Notes: generated by a model from the letters alone, not told the origin. Positions 7,779 through 18,118 are shown, counted from the stretch's first letter. The stretch: DNA of 64,000 nucleotides from Sphingomonas sp. S1-29 (GCF_026167545.1 NZ_CP110678.1:2291501-2355500), one strand, 5' to 3'. Numbers and translations: made by a program.

Positions 7779-9596
7779 TCATTCGGCGGCGAGGGCTTCT
7801 TCGGCCTCGCTCGCCTGGCGCGTCCACATTTCGGCGTACAGCCCGTTCTTACGCAGCAATTCGGCATGGGTGCCGCGTTCGGCGACTTCGCCGGCTTCGA
7901 GCACGATGATCTGGTCGGCATTGACCACGGTCGACAGCCGGTGCGCGATGACGATCGTGGTGCGGCCGCGCTCGATCTGCTCCAGCGTTGCTTGGATCTC
8001 GCTTTCGGTCCGGCTGTCGAGCGCCGAGGTGGCTTCGTCGAGGATCAGGATCGGCGGGTTCTTGAGCAAGGTGCGCGCAATCGCAACCCGCTGCTTCTCA
8101 CCGCCCGACAATTTCAGGCCGCGTTCGCCGACGCGGGTTTCATAGCCGTCGGGGAGGCTTTCGATGAAATCGCCGATCGCTGCGCCCTGCGCGGCGGCGC
8201 GGATGTCGTCGTGGGTCGAACCCTCGCGGCCATAAGCGATGTTGTAGCCGATCGTGTCGTTGAACAGCACGGTATCCTGCGGCACGATACCGATCGCGGC
8301 GCGCAGGCTGTCCTGCGTGACCTGCGCGATGTCCTGGCCATCGATCGTGATCCGCCCCGATTTGAGGTCGTAGAAGCGGAACAGCAGCCGCGCGAGCGTC
8401 GATTTGCCCGCGCCCGAGGGGCCGACGACCGCGACGGTGGCGCCGGCGGGCACGTCGATGTCGATCCCCTTGAGGATCTTGCGATCGTCTTCGTAGCCAA
8501 AGCGGACATTCTCGAAGCGCACCGCGCCTTGGGTGACCGCGAGTGGCGGCGCGCCGGGCACGTCGACGATCTCGGCGTCGGTGTCGATCAGGTCGAACAT
8601 CGCGCCCATGTCGATCACCCCCTGGCGGATCGTGCGATAGACCCAGCCGAGCATGTCGAGCGGCCGGAAAAGCTGGCTGAGCAAGGTCGACACCAGCACG
8701 ACATCGCCCGCCGAGAAGCGCCCGGTCGACCAGCCCCAGGCGACCACCGCCATGCCCAGGCCCAGCATCGCGTTGGTGATGAGCGACTGGCCAACGTTAA
8801 GCCAGGCGAGGCTGTTCTCGCTCTTGGTCGCGGCGGCGGCATAGGCGTGGATCGCACGGTCATAACGCTGCGATTCGCGCGCTTCCGCGTTGAAGTACTT
8901 CACCGTCTCGAAATTGAGCAACGAATCGACCGCGTGCGCGACCGCGCCGGTATCGAGGTCGTTCATCTTCTCGCGCAGTTTCTGCCGCCAATCGGTGACG
9001 ATCCGCGTGAAGGCGATGTAGACGAACACCATTACCAGCGTGGAGATCACCAGCCACGCACCGAAGCGCGAACCGAAGATCTGCAGCACCATGCCGAGTT
9101 CGAGAATCGTCGGCGCGATGTTGAACAGCAGGAAATAGAGCATCGTGTCGATGCTCTTGGTGCCGCGCTCGACCACCTTGGTGACCGCGCCGGTGCGCCG
9201 CTGGAGGTGGAAGCGCAGCGACAATTGGTGGAGGTGGCGAAAGACGGTGGCGGCGAGGCGACGCGTTGCTTCCTGCCCGACCTTTTCGAAGACCGCGTTG
9301 CGCAAATTGTCGAACACCACGGTGCCGAAGCGCGCGGCGGCATAGCCGATCACCAGCAGCACGATCAGCGTGATCCCGCTGCGCGGACCGGTCGCCATGC
9401 CGTCAACCGCGCCTTGCAGCGCAAAGGGTGCGCCATAGACTTGGACGATCTTCGAGCAGAGCACGAAGACCATGGCGATGATGATGCGCAGCTTCAGCCC
9501 CGGCGCGTCCTTGGGCCACAGATAGGGCAGGAAACGCCGCATCGTCGGGATCAGCGGGCGTTCGGCGCTCGAGCTGGTGAAATCGGTGGGTGGCAT
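7779..9596 (-). CDS. Atm1-type ABC exporter (fused permease-ATPase)
   Basis: 605-residue half-transporter with a six-helix membrane domain followed by an ATPase domain, acting as an inner-membrane homodimer. Walker A is GPSGAGKST, the signature is LSGGEKQR and Walker B is ILILDEATSALD. The membrane domain motifs (KVVERGTKSIDTMLYFLLFNI and LNFETVKYFNAE) are those of the Atm1/HMT1 branch, which exports glutathione persulfide or glutathione-metal conjugates and supports iron-sulfur homeostasis and metal tolerance. It is the first gene of an operon with the alpha/beta hydrolase, and that link is not explained by the known role of Atm1. Length matches the family. Confidence 0.9.
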   Translation of the reverse strand: MPPTDFTSSSAERPLIPTMRRFLPYLWPKDAPGLKLRIIIAMVFVLCSKIVQVYGAPFALQGAVDGMATGPRSGITLIVLLVIGYAAARFGTVVFDNLRNAVFEKVGQEATRRLAATVFRHLHQLSLRFHLQRRTGAVTKVVERGTKSIDTMLYFLLFNIAPTILELGMVLQIFGSRFGAWLVISTLVMVFVYIAFTRIVTDWRQKLREKMNDLDTGAVAHAVDSLLNFETVKYFNAEARESQRYDRAIHAYAAAATKSENSLAWLNVGQSLITNAMLGLGMAVVAWGWSTGRFSAGDVVLVSTLLSQLFRPLDMLGWVYRTIRQGVIDMGAMFDLIDTDAEIVDVPGAPPLAVTQGAVRFENVRFGYEDDRKILKGIDIDVPAGATVAVVGPSGAGKSTLARLLFRFYDLKSGRITIDGQDIAQVTQDSLRAAIGIVPQDTVLFNDTIGYNIAYGREGSTHDDIRAAAQGAAIGDFIESLPDGYETRVGERGLKLSGGEKQRVAIARTLLKNPPILILDEATSALDSRTESEIQATLEQIERGRTTIVIAHRLSTVVNADQIIVLEAGEVAERGTHAELLRKNGLYAEMWTRQASEAEEALAAE

Positions 9597-9711
9597 GGGT
9601 GCTGCCTAATTGGGGCCAGAGCGCCGGCGATGCAACGCCGACGACGGTTCGTCGCATTTTCTGCAACTTCTTGGCGGTTCGTCGATTTCAGTCTTGACCT
9701 GGAGAAATCGA

Positions 9712-9939
9712 ATGGACCCGCTTTTTTACGTAATCGCGATCATGGGCTGCGGCGATGTCGGCAATAGCTGCCAGGAAGCACGCGTCGAACCGGCACGCTA
9801 CGAAAGCGCAGCGCAATGCCAGGCGGCGATGGGCGATGCGCTGCTGCGCAATTCGGACCTGTCGTTCCCGGTGGTCAGCGCCGCGTGCCATACCAATGGG
9901 CAGCGCATGGCGCAGGCCAAGACCAGCAAGGCCGGCTGA
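9712..9939 (+). CDS. Small cysteine-containing conserved protein
   Basis: 75-residue protein, ATG preceded by GGAG at 9701-9704. Four cysteines, two in the N-terminal part (GCGDVGNSC) and two later (AAQCQAAM and SAACHTN), suggest a small disulfide-bonded or metal-binding protein. A short hydrophobic N-terminus (FYVIAIMG) could be a minimal export or membrane signal, but no typical cleavage site is obvious. I do not recognise a named family. It stands alone, convergent with etfA, with a hairpin between them. Codon bias supports it as real. Confidence 0.65.
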   Translation: MDPLFYVIAIMGCGDVGNSCQEARVEPARYESAAQCQAAMGDALLRNSDLSFPVVSAACHTNGQRMAQAKTSKAG

Positions 9940-9956
9940 ACCAGCATCAGCGCGAT

Positions 9957-9983
9957 GCGGGGGTGGCTCGTAGCCACCCCCGC
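9957..9983. terminator. Hairpin between convergent genes
   Basis: Perfect 12-bp stem GCGGGGGTGGCT / AGCCACCCCCGC with a three-base loop, centred between the small plus-strand gene and the minus-strand etfA. There is no T tract on either side, so it is a strong hairpin that probably acts as a bidirectional mRNA end rather than a classic terminator. Confidence 0.65.
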
Positions 9984-9992
9984 GCCGGCGCA

Positions 9993-10922
9993 TCAGAGCT
10001 TTTCGGTCAGCTCTGGCACGACTTTGAACAGATCGCCGACCAGGCCGATGTCGGCCACTTGGAAAATCGGCGCGTCCTCGTCCTTGTTGATCGCGACGAT
10101 CACCTTCGAATCCTTCATCCCCGCCAGATGCTGGATCGCGCCCGAGATGCCGACCGCGATATAGACTTCAGGCGCAACGATCTTGCCGGTCTGGCCGACC
10201 TGATAGTCGTTGGGAGCATAGCCCGCATCGACCGCGGCGCGCGAGGCGCCCACCGCCGCGCCAAGCTTATCGGCGAGCGGTTCGATCAGCGCATGGAAAT
10301 TCTCGCCATTGGCGAGCGCGCGTCCACCCGAGACGATGATCTTGGCGCTGGTGAGTTCGGGCCGCGCCGAAGTCGCGATCTCGGCGCCGACGAAGGACGA
10401 CAGCCCCTTGTCGCCGCTCGATCCGATCGCCTCGATCTCGGCACTGCCACCCACGGCTTCTGCCTTTTCGAACGCGGTGCCGCGGATCGTCAGCACCTTC
10501 TTGGCGTCCGACGTCTTGACCGTGGCGATCGCCGCGCCGGCATAGATCGGCCGGGTGAAGGTGTTCTCGTCGATCACCGAGAGGACTTCGCTGATCTGCA
10601 TCACGTCGAGCAACGCCGCGACGCGCGGGGCGATGTTCTTGCCGGTGGTGGTGGCCGAAGCGATGAAGGCGTCGTGGTGCCCCATCAGGTCGACGATCAG
10701 CGGCGCGACGTTTTCGGCGAGGCCGTGGCCGTACGCCGCGTCATCGGCGACGTGCACCTTGGCGACGCCGGCGATTTTGGCCGCCTGTTCGCCCACCGCC
10801 GCGCAGCCTTCGCCGGCGACGAGCAGGTGGACTTCGCCGAGCTTCGAGGCGGCGGTGACGGCCGCGAGCGTCGCGTCCTTCATGTTCGTGTTGTCGTGTT
10901 CGACCCAGACCAACGTCTTCAT
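9993..10922 (-). CDS. etfA: Electron transfer flavoprotein alpha subunit
   Basis: 309-residue ETF alpha subunit, FAD-binding partner of EtfB, which passes electrons from acyl-CoA and other dehydrogenases to ETF-ubiquinone oxidoreductase. The N-terminal [11 protein letters not shown], the [12 protein letters not shown] and the C-terminal [27 protein letters not shown] and [10 protein letters not shown] signatures define the FAD domain. It lies downstream of etfB in the same direction, separated by 156 bp that hold a palindromic repeat rather than a promoter I can recognise. Length is as expected for the family. Confidence 0.95.
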   Translation of the reverse strand: MKTLVWVEHDNTNMKDATLAAVTAASKLGEVHLLVAGEGCAAVGEQAAKIAGVAKVHVADDAAYGHGLAENVAPLIVDLMGHHDAFIASATTTGKNIAPRVAALLDVMQISEVLSVIDENTFTRPIYAGAAIATVKTSDAKKVLTIRGTAFEKAEAVGGSAEIEAIGSSGDKGLSSFVGAEIATSARPELTSAKIIVSGGRALANGENFHALIEPLADKLGAAVGASRAAVDAGYAPNDYQVGQTGKIVAPEVYIAVGISGAIQHLAGMKDSKVIVAINKDEDAPIFQVADIGLVGDLFKVVPELTEKL

Positions 10923-10954
10923 ATCGAGCTCCCGTTTCGGGTGAAAAAGAACCG

Positions 10955-11066
10955 CTTGTCCTGAGGGCCTCTGAGCCTGTCGAAGCGGGTATCGAAGGAT
11001 CTGCGCTGGGGGCGGTCCTTCGATACGGGTCTTCGGCTTCGCTCAGCCCCTACTCAGGACGAACGG
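10955..11066. repeat. Interspersed palindromic repeat, copy 1
   Basis: About 112 bp, largely self-complementary. On the minus strand it reads GTTCGTCCTGAGTAG... then GAAGACCCGTATCGAAGGAC, a variable centre, then CCTTCGATAC...GACAGGCTC and CCTCAGGAC. The same element recurs at 42310-42428. It sits between etfB and etfA inside what is probably one transcript, so it would form a large hairpin in the mRNA. Confidence 0.8.
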
Positions 11067-11078
11067 CGGGGAAATGGC

Positions 11079-11828
11079 TTACTTCGCCACTCCCATCGCC
11101 TTGAGCTTCATGACCAGTTCGTCGACATCGGCGACCTTCGCGCCCGCCTGGCGCTTGGGCGGTTCCTCGACCGACACGACGCTCAGCCGCGCGGTGACGT
11201 CGACGCCGTAATCGGCGGGGGTCTTGGTCGCGAGCGGCTTTGACTTCGCCTTCATGATGTTGGGCAGCGACGCATAGCGCGGTTCGTTGAGGCGAAGATC
11301 GGTGGTGACGATCGCCGGCATTTTCAGGTCGAGCGTCTCTAGCCCGCCATCGACTTCGCGCGTCACCTTCACGCGCTCGCCGTCGATCTCGACCTTGGAT
11401 GCGAACGTGCCCTGTGCCCAGCCGAGCAGCGCCGCCAGCATCTGGCCGGTCTGGTTGTTGTCGTCGTCGATCGCCTGCTTGCCCAGGATCACCAGCCCGG
11501 GCTGTTCCTGCTCGACCACCTTGGCGAGCAGCTTGGCCACGCCCAGCGGCTCGACGCCGCCCTCGTGCGTGATCAGGATCGCGCGGTCGGCGCCCATCGC
11601 CAGCGCGGTACGCAGCGTGTCCTGCGATTTTGGCTCGCCGATCGAAACGACGATCACCTCAGTCGCGGCACCCTTTTCGCGCAGCCGCAATGCTTCCTCG
11701 ACCGCGATCTCGTCGAACGGATTCATCGACATCTTGACGTTGGCCAGGTCGACGCCGGTGCCATCGGCTTTCACCCGGGGCTTCACGTTATAGTCAAGCA
11801 CGCGCTTGACCGGGACGACTACCTTCAC
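11079..11828 (-). CDS. etfB: Electron transfer flavoprotein beta subunit
   Basis: 249-residue ETF beta subunit, starting [20 protein letters not shown]. It binds AMP and forms the heterodimer with EtfA. The stretch [23 protein letters not shown] and the recognition-loop region [18 protein letters not shown] are characteristic. An AAGGAG Shine-Dalgarno lies just before the ATG. It is the first gene of the etfBA pair and follows sucC on the same strand after a hairpin terminator, so it should have its own promoter in the 177-bp gap. Confidence 0.95.
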   Translation of the reverse strand: MKVVVPVKRVLDYNVKPRVKADGTGVDLANVKMSMNPFDEIAVEEALRLREKGAATEVIVVSIGEPKSQDTLRTALAMGADRAILITHEGGVEPLGVAKLLAKVVEQEQPGLVILGKQAIDDDNNQTGQMLAALLGWAQGTFASKVEIDGERVKVTREVDGGLETLDLKMPAIVTTDLRLNEPRYASLPNIMKAKSKPLATKTPADYGVDVTARLSVVSVEEPPKRQAGAKVADVDELVMKLKAMGVAK

Positions 11829-11953
11829 AAAAGGCTCCTTTCCACGAACCAGTTTCTTGTCACTGCCGCGATATCCGCAGCTTTTAGGCGTTTGTACCGA
11901 ACTTTCGCAAGTCCGGTATGGTTTTGCCCGCGTTCCGTAACGGCGAAACGCAA

Positions 11954-11983
11954 AGGGGCCCGGACGTTGCCGCCCGAGCCCCT
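11954..11983 (-). terminator. Terminator after sucC
   Basis: On the minus strand AGGGGCTCGG / CCGGGCCCCT forms a 10-bp stem with one G-T pair and a 10-base loop, followed by TTTGCGTTT. It lies 23 bp after the sucC stop codon and should end the sucC transcript before etfB. The T tract is imperfect. Confidence 0.65.
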
Positions 11984-12005
11984 GTCGAATCGACCGAGCG
12001 CCCGA

Positions 12006-13205
<1,200 letters not shown>

Positions 13206-13329
13206 AGGTGCGCCGTCCTTTGATCGAGGGCTCGGGATTTTGCAGACGGCTTAAGCACAGGCGGGCGGGTGAATCCACCCCTGCTGGCGCGACCGTCATG
13301 GCTTTCGGGCGGGCTAATCGTTGTTGCGT

Positions 13330-13647
13330 CTAAGTTGCAAGACCGGTGGCGCACAGCGCCGCCGAACTGGTGGTGACCGCGACCACCTCGGGATCGTCGA
13401 TCCGCCGGACCAGTCCGATATAGTCGGCCAGCGACAATTGGCCGAGCGTCTGGCGGTTCTGTCCCGACAGCGCCTCGAGCTTGCGGAGTTGCGCGATCGT
13501 CAGCCGATCGACCATCCGCCCCGCCATGCAATCGGCATTGCGCTCGGACAATCCGGCATCGGTCAGCGCCGAACGGACGCGCGGCTCGGCGATTTGTGTG
13601 CAGGCGGAAAGCGTCAGCGCGGTCGCGGCGATGAGGAGGGCTTTCAT
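13330..13647 (-). CDS. Small putative lipoprotein
   Basis: 105-residue protein with a classic lipoprotein signal: MKALLIAATALTLSAC, lipobox LSAC, so Cys16 would be lipidated. The mature part is mostly helical and charged (LTIAQLRKLEALSG) with two further cysteines (NADCMAG and ALCATG) that could form a disulfide. I do not recognise a family with known function. It is divergent from a small membrane protein gene with 66 bp between starts. Probably anchored in the outer or inner membrane facing the periplasm. Confidence 0.75.
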   Translation of the reverse strand: MKALLIAATALTLSACTQIAEPRVRSALTDAGLSERNADCMAGRMVDRLTIAQLRKLEALSGQNRQTLGQLSLADYIGLVRRIDDPEVVAVTTSSAALCATGLAT

Positions 13648-13713
13648 GCTGTCTGAATGACTGGCGGCGGGGACGGTTCCGCGCCGGCGCCGGCTCGCCT
13701 ATAGCTTGCCCCC

Positions 13714-14079
13714 ATGAAAACCATCGACTGGTTCGGGCGGCTGTTGCTGCTCGGCCTCAGCAGCTTTGCGACCTTGTTCCTGATCGGCGCGATGGTGCAG
13801 GTGTCGAACACCGGTACGCCAGGGCCGCCGCCGGGGGAGCGGGTGATGGCCTCGCCGCAAGCAGGGCCGGTCGACGCCGCGCCGCCGCGACCGGGGCCGC
13901 CGCAAGCACCGGCTCGCTTGCCCGCGCCTGCGCCAGCCAACCCGCAGGACCAGCGCGAGCTGCTGCGCTGGGCCGAGGCGCTGACCTATGCCGTCACCGC
14001 GCTGGCGCTGTTCGCCGCAGCCGGGGTCGTCGTGCTGTTGCGGTTGACCGCTACGCTTTCACGGATTGCCGATCGTTGA
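13714..14079 (+). CDS. Small bitopic membrane protein with proline-rich linker
   Basis: 121-residue protein with two hydrophobic segments, at about residues 8-30 and 90-112, joined by a proline- and alanine-rich linker (PPPGERVMA to RLPAPAPANPQDQ). No catalytic motif or known domain is visible. Both ends would be on the same side of the inner membrane, with the linker probably in the periplasm. Its stop codon overlaps the proposed TTG start of the TauE/SafE permease, so the two are probably translated together and may be functionally linked. Confidence 0.7.
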   Translation: MKTIDWFGRLLLLGLSSFATLFLIGAMVQVSNTGTPGPPPGERVMASPQAGPVDAAPPRPGPPQAPARLPAPAPANPQDQRELLRWAEALTYAVTALALFAAAGVVVLLRLTATLSRIADR

Positions 14080-14825
14080 TCACCGATCCGGTGTTCTACG
14101 CGGTTGCGGTGCCCGCGGTGGTGATGGTGGGGCTCGCCAAGGGCGGGTTTTCGGGCGTGGGCGCGCTGTCGCTGCCCGCGATGGCGTTCGTCGTGTCGCC
14201 GGTGCAGGCGGCGGCGATCCTGTTGCCGATCCTGATCGTCCAGGACGTGGTCGGCGTCTGGGCGTTTCGCCGGACCTGGGACCGCTATGTGCTTGCTTGG
14301 ACGCTGCCGGGGGCGGGGCTGGGGATATTGCTCGGCTGGGGGTTCGCGGCGAGCGTCGCACCTAGCGCGGTGCTCGCGGCGGTGGGGGCGATCTCGCTGG
14401 GGTTCGGGGCGTATCGGTTGTGGATCGAGCGGCGCGGCGCGGTGCCGGTGGCGAGCCGGTCGCCGGGATATATGGGGCTGGTGGCGGGGGTGGCGTCGGG
14501 CTTCACCAGCCAGGTCGCGCATGCCGGCCAGCCGCCGTTCCAGCTGTGGGTGCTGCCGCGCCGGCTCGACCGCGACGTGCTGGTGGGGACGACCGCGATC
14601 TTCTTCGCGGTGGTCAATTGGGCGAAGGTGCCGGCGTATTGGGCGCTGGGGCAGTTCACGGCGGAGAATATGGCGACCGCCGGCGTGCTGCTGCCGGTGG
14701 CGATCGCATCGACGCTGGCGGGCGTCTGGCTGGTCCGCCGCGTGGCGGCCGAGCGATTCTACACCGCGATCTATGTGCTGATGATGCTGGTGGGCGCGAA
14801 ATTGCTGTGGGACGGGGTGGCGTGA
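14076..14825 (+). CDS. TauE/SafE family permease
   Basis: 249-residue membrane protein of the sulfite exporter TauE/SafE family, with about eight membrane helices arranged in two repeats. The GLAKGGFSGVGALSLPAMAF loop in the first helices and the FTSQVAHAGQPPFQLWVLP segment starting the second half are the family hallmarks. Members export or import sulfite, sulfoacetate, taurine-derived or other organosulfur anions; the substrate here is unknown. The TTG at 14076 overlaps the upstream stop codon (TTGA) and gives a full-length N-terminus; the next ATG would cut the first helix. Confidence 0.85.
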   Translation: MITDPVFYAVAVPAVVMVGLAKGGFSGVGALSLPAMAFVVSPVQAAAILLPILIVQDVVGVWAFRRTWDRYVLAWTLPGAGLGILLGWGFAASVAPSAVLAAVGAISLGFGAYRLWIERRGAVPVASRSPGYMGLVAGVASGFTSQVAHAGQPPFQLWVLPRRLDRDVLVGTTAIFFAVVNWAKVPAYWALGQFTAENMATAGVLLPVAIASTLAGVWLVRRVAAERFYTAIYVLMMLVGAKLLWDGVA

Positions 14826-14839
14826 TCGCGCACTTCTGA

Positions 14840-14947
14840 CTCCCCTCCCTGGAAGGGAGGGGTTGGGGGTGGGTCGGTTCGCGAGGGAAGGGCGCGGTAG
14901 CCAACGGGCCTACCCACCCCCGGCCCCTCCCTTGTCAGGGAGGGGAG
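14840..14947. repeat. Long inverted repeat (108 bp)
   Basis: Left arm CTCCCCTCCCTGGAAGGGAG... to GGGTGGGT (14840-14874) is nearly complementary to the right arm ACCCACCCCC...CAGGGAGGGGAG (14912-14947), with only a few mismatches. Each arm also folds on itself. It separates the convergent TauE and prs genes and would end both transcripts. A shorter relative with the same CTCCCCTCCC / GGGAGGGGAG stem is at 22079-22105. Confidence 0.75.
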
Positions 14948-14959
14948 GAAGTCTCAGCC

Positions 14960-15895
14960 TCAGTCGAACAGGCTCGAGACCGAGGCTTCCTCGGCGATCC
15001 GCTTTACCGCTTCGGCGAGCAAAGGCGCGATCGTCAGGTGGCGGATGCGGCGCGCGCCCTGGATCACTTCGTGGTTGCCGATCGAATCGGTGATGACGAG
15101 CTCCTCGAGCGCCGAATTTTCGACGCGCGCGACCGCACCGCCCGACAGCACGCCGTGCGTGCAATAAGCAACGACGCCCGCAGCGCCCGCCGCCTTGAGC
15201 GCTGCGGCAGCGTTGCAAAGCGTGCCCGCCGAATCGACGATGTCGTCGATCAGGATGCAGAAGCGCCCTTCGACATCGCCGATGATGTTCATGACCTCGG
15301 ATTCGCCGGGACGCTCGCGGCGCTTGTCGACGATCGACAGCGGCGCGTTGTCGAGCCGCTTGGCGAGCGCGCGCGCGCGCACCACGCCGCCGACGTCGGG
15401 CGAAACGACCATCAAATTACGATCGCCGAAGCGCGTCTTGATATCCGCCGACATCACCGGCGCACCATAAAGATTGTCGGTGGGGATATCGAAGAAGCCC
15501 TGGATCTGCCCGGCATGAAGATCGACCGAGAGCACGCGATCGGCGCCCGCGGTGGTGATGAGGTTGGCGACGAGCTTGGCCGAGATCGGCGTGCGGGGCC
15601 CCGGCTTCCGGTCCTGGCGGGCATAGCCGAAATAAGGGACGACCGCGGTGATGCGCTTGGCCGATGCGCGCTTGAGCGCATCGATCATGATCAGCATTTC
15701 CATAAGGTTGTCGTTGACCGGGAACGACGTCGACTGGAGCACGAACACGTCCTCGCCGCGGACATTCTCCATGATTTCGACAAAGATTTCCTCGTCGGCG
15801 AAGCGCCGTACCATCGCCTCGGTCAGCGGGGTTTCGAGATACGCGGCGATCGCCTTGGCCAACGGAAGGTTGGAATTGCCCGCGAGTAACTTCAC
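14960..15895 (-). CDS. prs: Ribose-phosphate pyrophosphokinase
   Basis: 311-residue PRPP synthetase, which makes phosphoribosyl pyrophosphate from ribose 5-phosphate and ATP for nucleotide, histidine and tryptophan synthesis. Signatures: [16 protein letters not shown] start, [22 protein letters not shown] with the metal-binding [14 protein letters not shown], and the PRPP loop [11 protein letters not shown]. The start is the GTG at 15895, which places KLLAGNS at the N-terminus as in homologues and has a GGAG about 8 bases upstream; the frame is open further but that extension is not conserved. Divergent from gltX. Confidence 0.93.
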   Translation of the reverse strand: MKLLAGNSNLPLAKAIAAYLETPLTEAMVRRFADEEIFVEIMENVRGEDVFVLQSTSFPVNDNLMEMLIMIDALKRASAKRITAVVPYFGYARQDRKPGPRTPISAKLVANLITTAGADRVLSVDLHAGQIQGFFDIPTDNLYGAPVMSADIKTRFGDRNLMVVSPDVGGVVRARALAKRLDNAPLSIVDKRRERPGESEVMNIIGDVEGRFCILIDDIVDSAGTLCNAAAALKAAGAAGVVAYCTHGVLSGGAVARVENSALEELVITDSIGNHEVIQGARRIRHLTIAPLLAEAVKRIAEEASVSSLFD

Positions 15896-16011
15896 CAGAT
15901 CGTCTCCACTTGTACCCGATCGTCGTCGTCCTAGTCGCAAGGACCGCAGGTGGAAAGGGCAGCGGGCGGACGGGCTTCAATCGCCGCGCCGATCGGACTA
16001 GGACGGCGCGC

Positions 16012-17358
16012 ATGATGACCGCAACCACCGTCACCCGCTTCGCCCCCAGCCCGACCGGCGCGCTGCACGTCGGCAATCTGCGCACCGCGATCCTGTGCTG
16101 GCTATGGGCGCGGCGGCAGGGTGGGCGCTTCCTGCTGCGGATCGACGACACCGATGCCGCGCGATCGGAGGAGCGCTTCGTCGATGCGGTCCGCGCCGAC
16201 CTGGGCTGGCTGGGGCTGGCGCCCGATGGCGAGGAACGCCAGTCGGCGCATCTGGCGGCATATGAAGCGCGGTTCGACGCCTTGCGCGCGAGCGGCCGGC
16301 TCTATCCCTGTTACGAAACCCCGGCCGAGCTCGATCTGCGGCGCAAGGTGCTGCTGGGGCGCGGGCTGCCGCCGGTCTATGATCGCGCGGCGCTCAAGCT
16401 GACGCAGGCCGATCACGACCGGTTCGCCGAGCAGGGCGTCGCGCCGCACTGGCGCTTCCGGCTCGAGCATGGCGCGGCAATCGAATGGGACGATCGGATC
16501 CGCGGGGCGCAGCGCTTCGACCCGGCGACGATGAGCGACCCGGTGGTGCGCCGCGCCGATGGCAGCTGGCTGTATCTACTGCCCAGCGTCATCGACGATA
16601 TCGACATGGGCGTCACCGATGTGGTGCGCGGCGAGGATCATGTGTCGAACACCGCGGCGCAGGTGCAGATGTTCGAGGCGCTGGGCGCGGTGCCGCCCGC
16701 CTTCGCGCATGCCGCGCTGCTGACCGGTGCCGAGGGGAAGTTGTCGAAGCGGCTGGGGTCGCTCGGCGTCGAGCATTTCCGCACGGCGGGGATCGAGCCG
16801 CAGACGATCGTCGCGCTGCTCGCGCGGATCGGCACCAGCGATCCGGTCGAGCCGTTCGTCGATCCTTCGCCGCTGGTCGAGGCGTTCGACTTCGGCCGTT
16901 TCGGGCGCGCGCCGGCGCGCTTCGACGAGGAGGAACTGGCTGGGCTCAACGCCAAGATCGTCCACCAGCTCGACTATGAAGCGGTGCGCGAGCGCCTGCC
17001 CGAAGGCATGGCGCGGCCGGCGTGGGAAGCGGTTCGGCCCAATCTGACCAAGGTCGCCGATGCCGCAGACTGGTGGCGGGTGATCGAGGGGCCGATCGAG
17101 GCGGTCGCGATCGCCGAGGAGGATCGCGGCTATCTGCGCGAGGCGGCGGCGCTGGCGAACCGAATCGATTGGGCGGGCGACCCATGGCACGCGCTGACCG
17201 GCGCGCTGAAGGAGGCTACAGGGCGCAAGGGTCGCGCACTGTTCCTGCCGCTTCGGCTCGCGCTGACCGGCCAGCCGCATGGCCCCGACATGGCGACGTT
17301 GCTGCCGCTGATCGCTAGGGAAGAGGCGGTGCGGCGGCTCGAGGCGGCGGGTGGGTAG
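16012..17358 (+). CDS. gltX: Glutamate-tRNA ligase, short paralogue
   Basis: 448-residue class I aminoacyl-tRNA synthetase. The HIGH motif is HVGN in RFAPSPTGALHVGNLRTA and the KMSKS motif is KLSKR. This is the shorter type of the two GluRS proteins usually found in alphaproteobacteria; one copy charges tRNA-Glu and the other may make Glu-tRNA-Gln for the GatCAB amidotransferase. The C-terminal anticodon-binding region is present (to about residue 440), so it is not the GluQ-type stand-alone domain. ATG at 16012 has AGGA upstream. Which tRNA it prefers cannot be read from the sequence. Confidence 0.88.
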   Translation: MMTATTVTRFAPSPTGALHVGNLRTAILCWLWARRQGGRFLLRIDDTDAARSEERFVDAVRADLGWLGLAPDGEERQSAHLAAYEARFDALRASGRLYPCYETPAELDLRRKVLLGRGLPPVYDRAALKLTQADHDRFAEQGVAPHWRFRLEHGAAIEWDDRIRGAQRFDPATMSDPVVRRADGSWLYLLPSVIDDIDMGVTDVVRGEDHVSNTAAQVQMFEALGAVPPAFAHAALLTGAEGKLSKRLGSLGVEHFRTAGIEPQTIVALLARIGTSDPVEPFVDPSPLVEAFDFGRFGRAPARFDEEELAGLNAKIVHQLDYEAVRERLPEGMARPAWEAVRPNLTKVADAADWWRVIEGPIEAVAIAEEDRGYLREAAALANRIDWAGDPWHALTGALKEATGRKGRALFLPLRLALTGQPHGPDMATLLPLIAREEAVRRLEAAGG

Positions 17359-17437
17359 CCGATCGAAACGATTCGACCCTGCCGTAAAGTTATGATGTAA
17401 CATCCCTACCGGCCATGGTGGCGGGTAGGAGAAGGCC

Positions 17438-18118
17438 ATGTACGCACAACGCTATGACGGGGGCGGCAAGGGAAAATCGGTGGGACTGGGCGCGGCGATA
17501 GCGGTCAATGCCGGGCTGCTTGCGCTGCTGATGACCACCGGCGTCGTCCCGACGATCATCCAGCCCGACAAGCCGTTGATTACCGAACACATCCCGCTCG
17601 ACCTCACGCCGCCGCCCGAACCGATCGAGCAGCCGCGGGTCGATCGCGTCGAGCCAAGCCCGGCACCGTTGCCCTTCACCCCCGAGCCGGTGGTCGATCT
17701 GCCGATGCCCGCGCCCGACATGACCACCACGGTGATCCTGCCGCCGCTGCCGCCCTTGCCAATGCCGTCTAGCGGTACAGGGATGGGTAGCGGCGGAGGG
17801 GCGGCGGCCGCCGAACCCACGCCGCCGGCGCTGGTCGGCGCGTCGATCGACCCGCGCTTCGCCGGTGCGTTCCAGCCCGACTACCCCGCCGCCGAACGCC
17901 GCGCCGAGCGCGAGGGTCGCGTCGTGGTGCGCGTGCTGATCGGCATCGACGGGCGGGTGCAGGCGGTCGAGCAGGTCAGCGCGGTTTCGCCCGGACTGTT
18001 CGAGGCGACGCGGCGGCACGCGCTGGCACGCTGGCGCTTCAAGCCCGCGACGCGCGGCGGTGTGCCGGTCGAAAGCTGGAAGACGATGACGCTCAGGTTC
18101 GAGTTGTCGGTCGGCTGA
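17438..18118 (+). CDS. tonB: Energy transducer TonB
   Basis: 226-residue TonB-family protein. One membrane helix lies at about residues 14-37 (SVGLGAAIAVNAGLLALLM), then a proline-rich periplasmic stretch (residues 50-105, PPPEPIEQP, PPLPPLPMP), a glycine-rich hinge, and the C-terminal TonB domain from about residue 140 (FQPDYPAAERRAEREGRVVVRVLIG... to WKTMTLRFELSVG). It links ExbBD proton-motive energy to outer-membrane receptors. No exbB/exbD are adjacent. The upstream gap has a TCGAA / TTCGA inverted repeat at 17363-17376 of unknown meaning. Confidence 0.9.
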   Translation: MYAQRYDGGGKGKSVGLGAAIAVNAGLLALLMTTGVVPTIIQPDKPLITEHIPLDLTPPPEPIEQPRVDRVEPSPAPLPFTPEPVVDLPMPAPDMTTTVILPPLPPLPMPSSGTGMGSGGGAAAAEPTPPALVGASIDPRFAGAFQPDYPAAERRAEREGRVVVRVLIGIDGRVQAVEQVSAVSPGLFEATRRHALARWRFKPATRGGVPVESWKTMTLRFELSVG

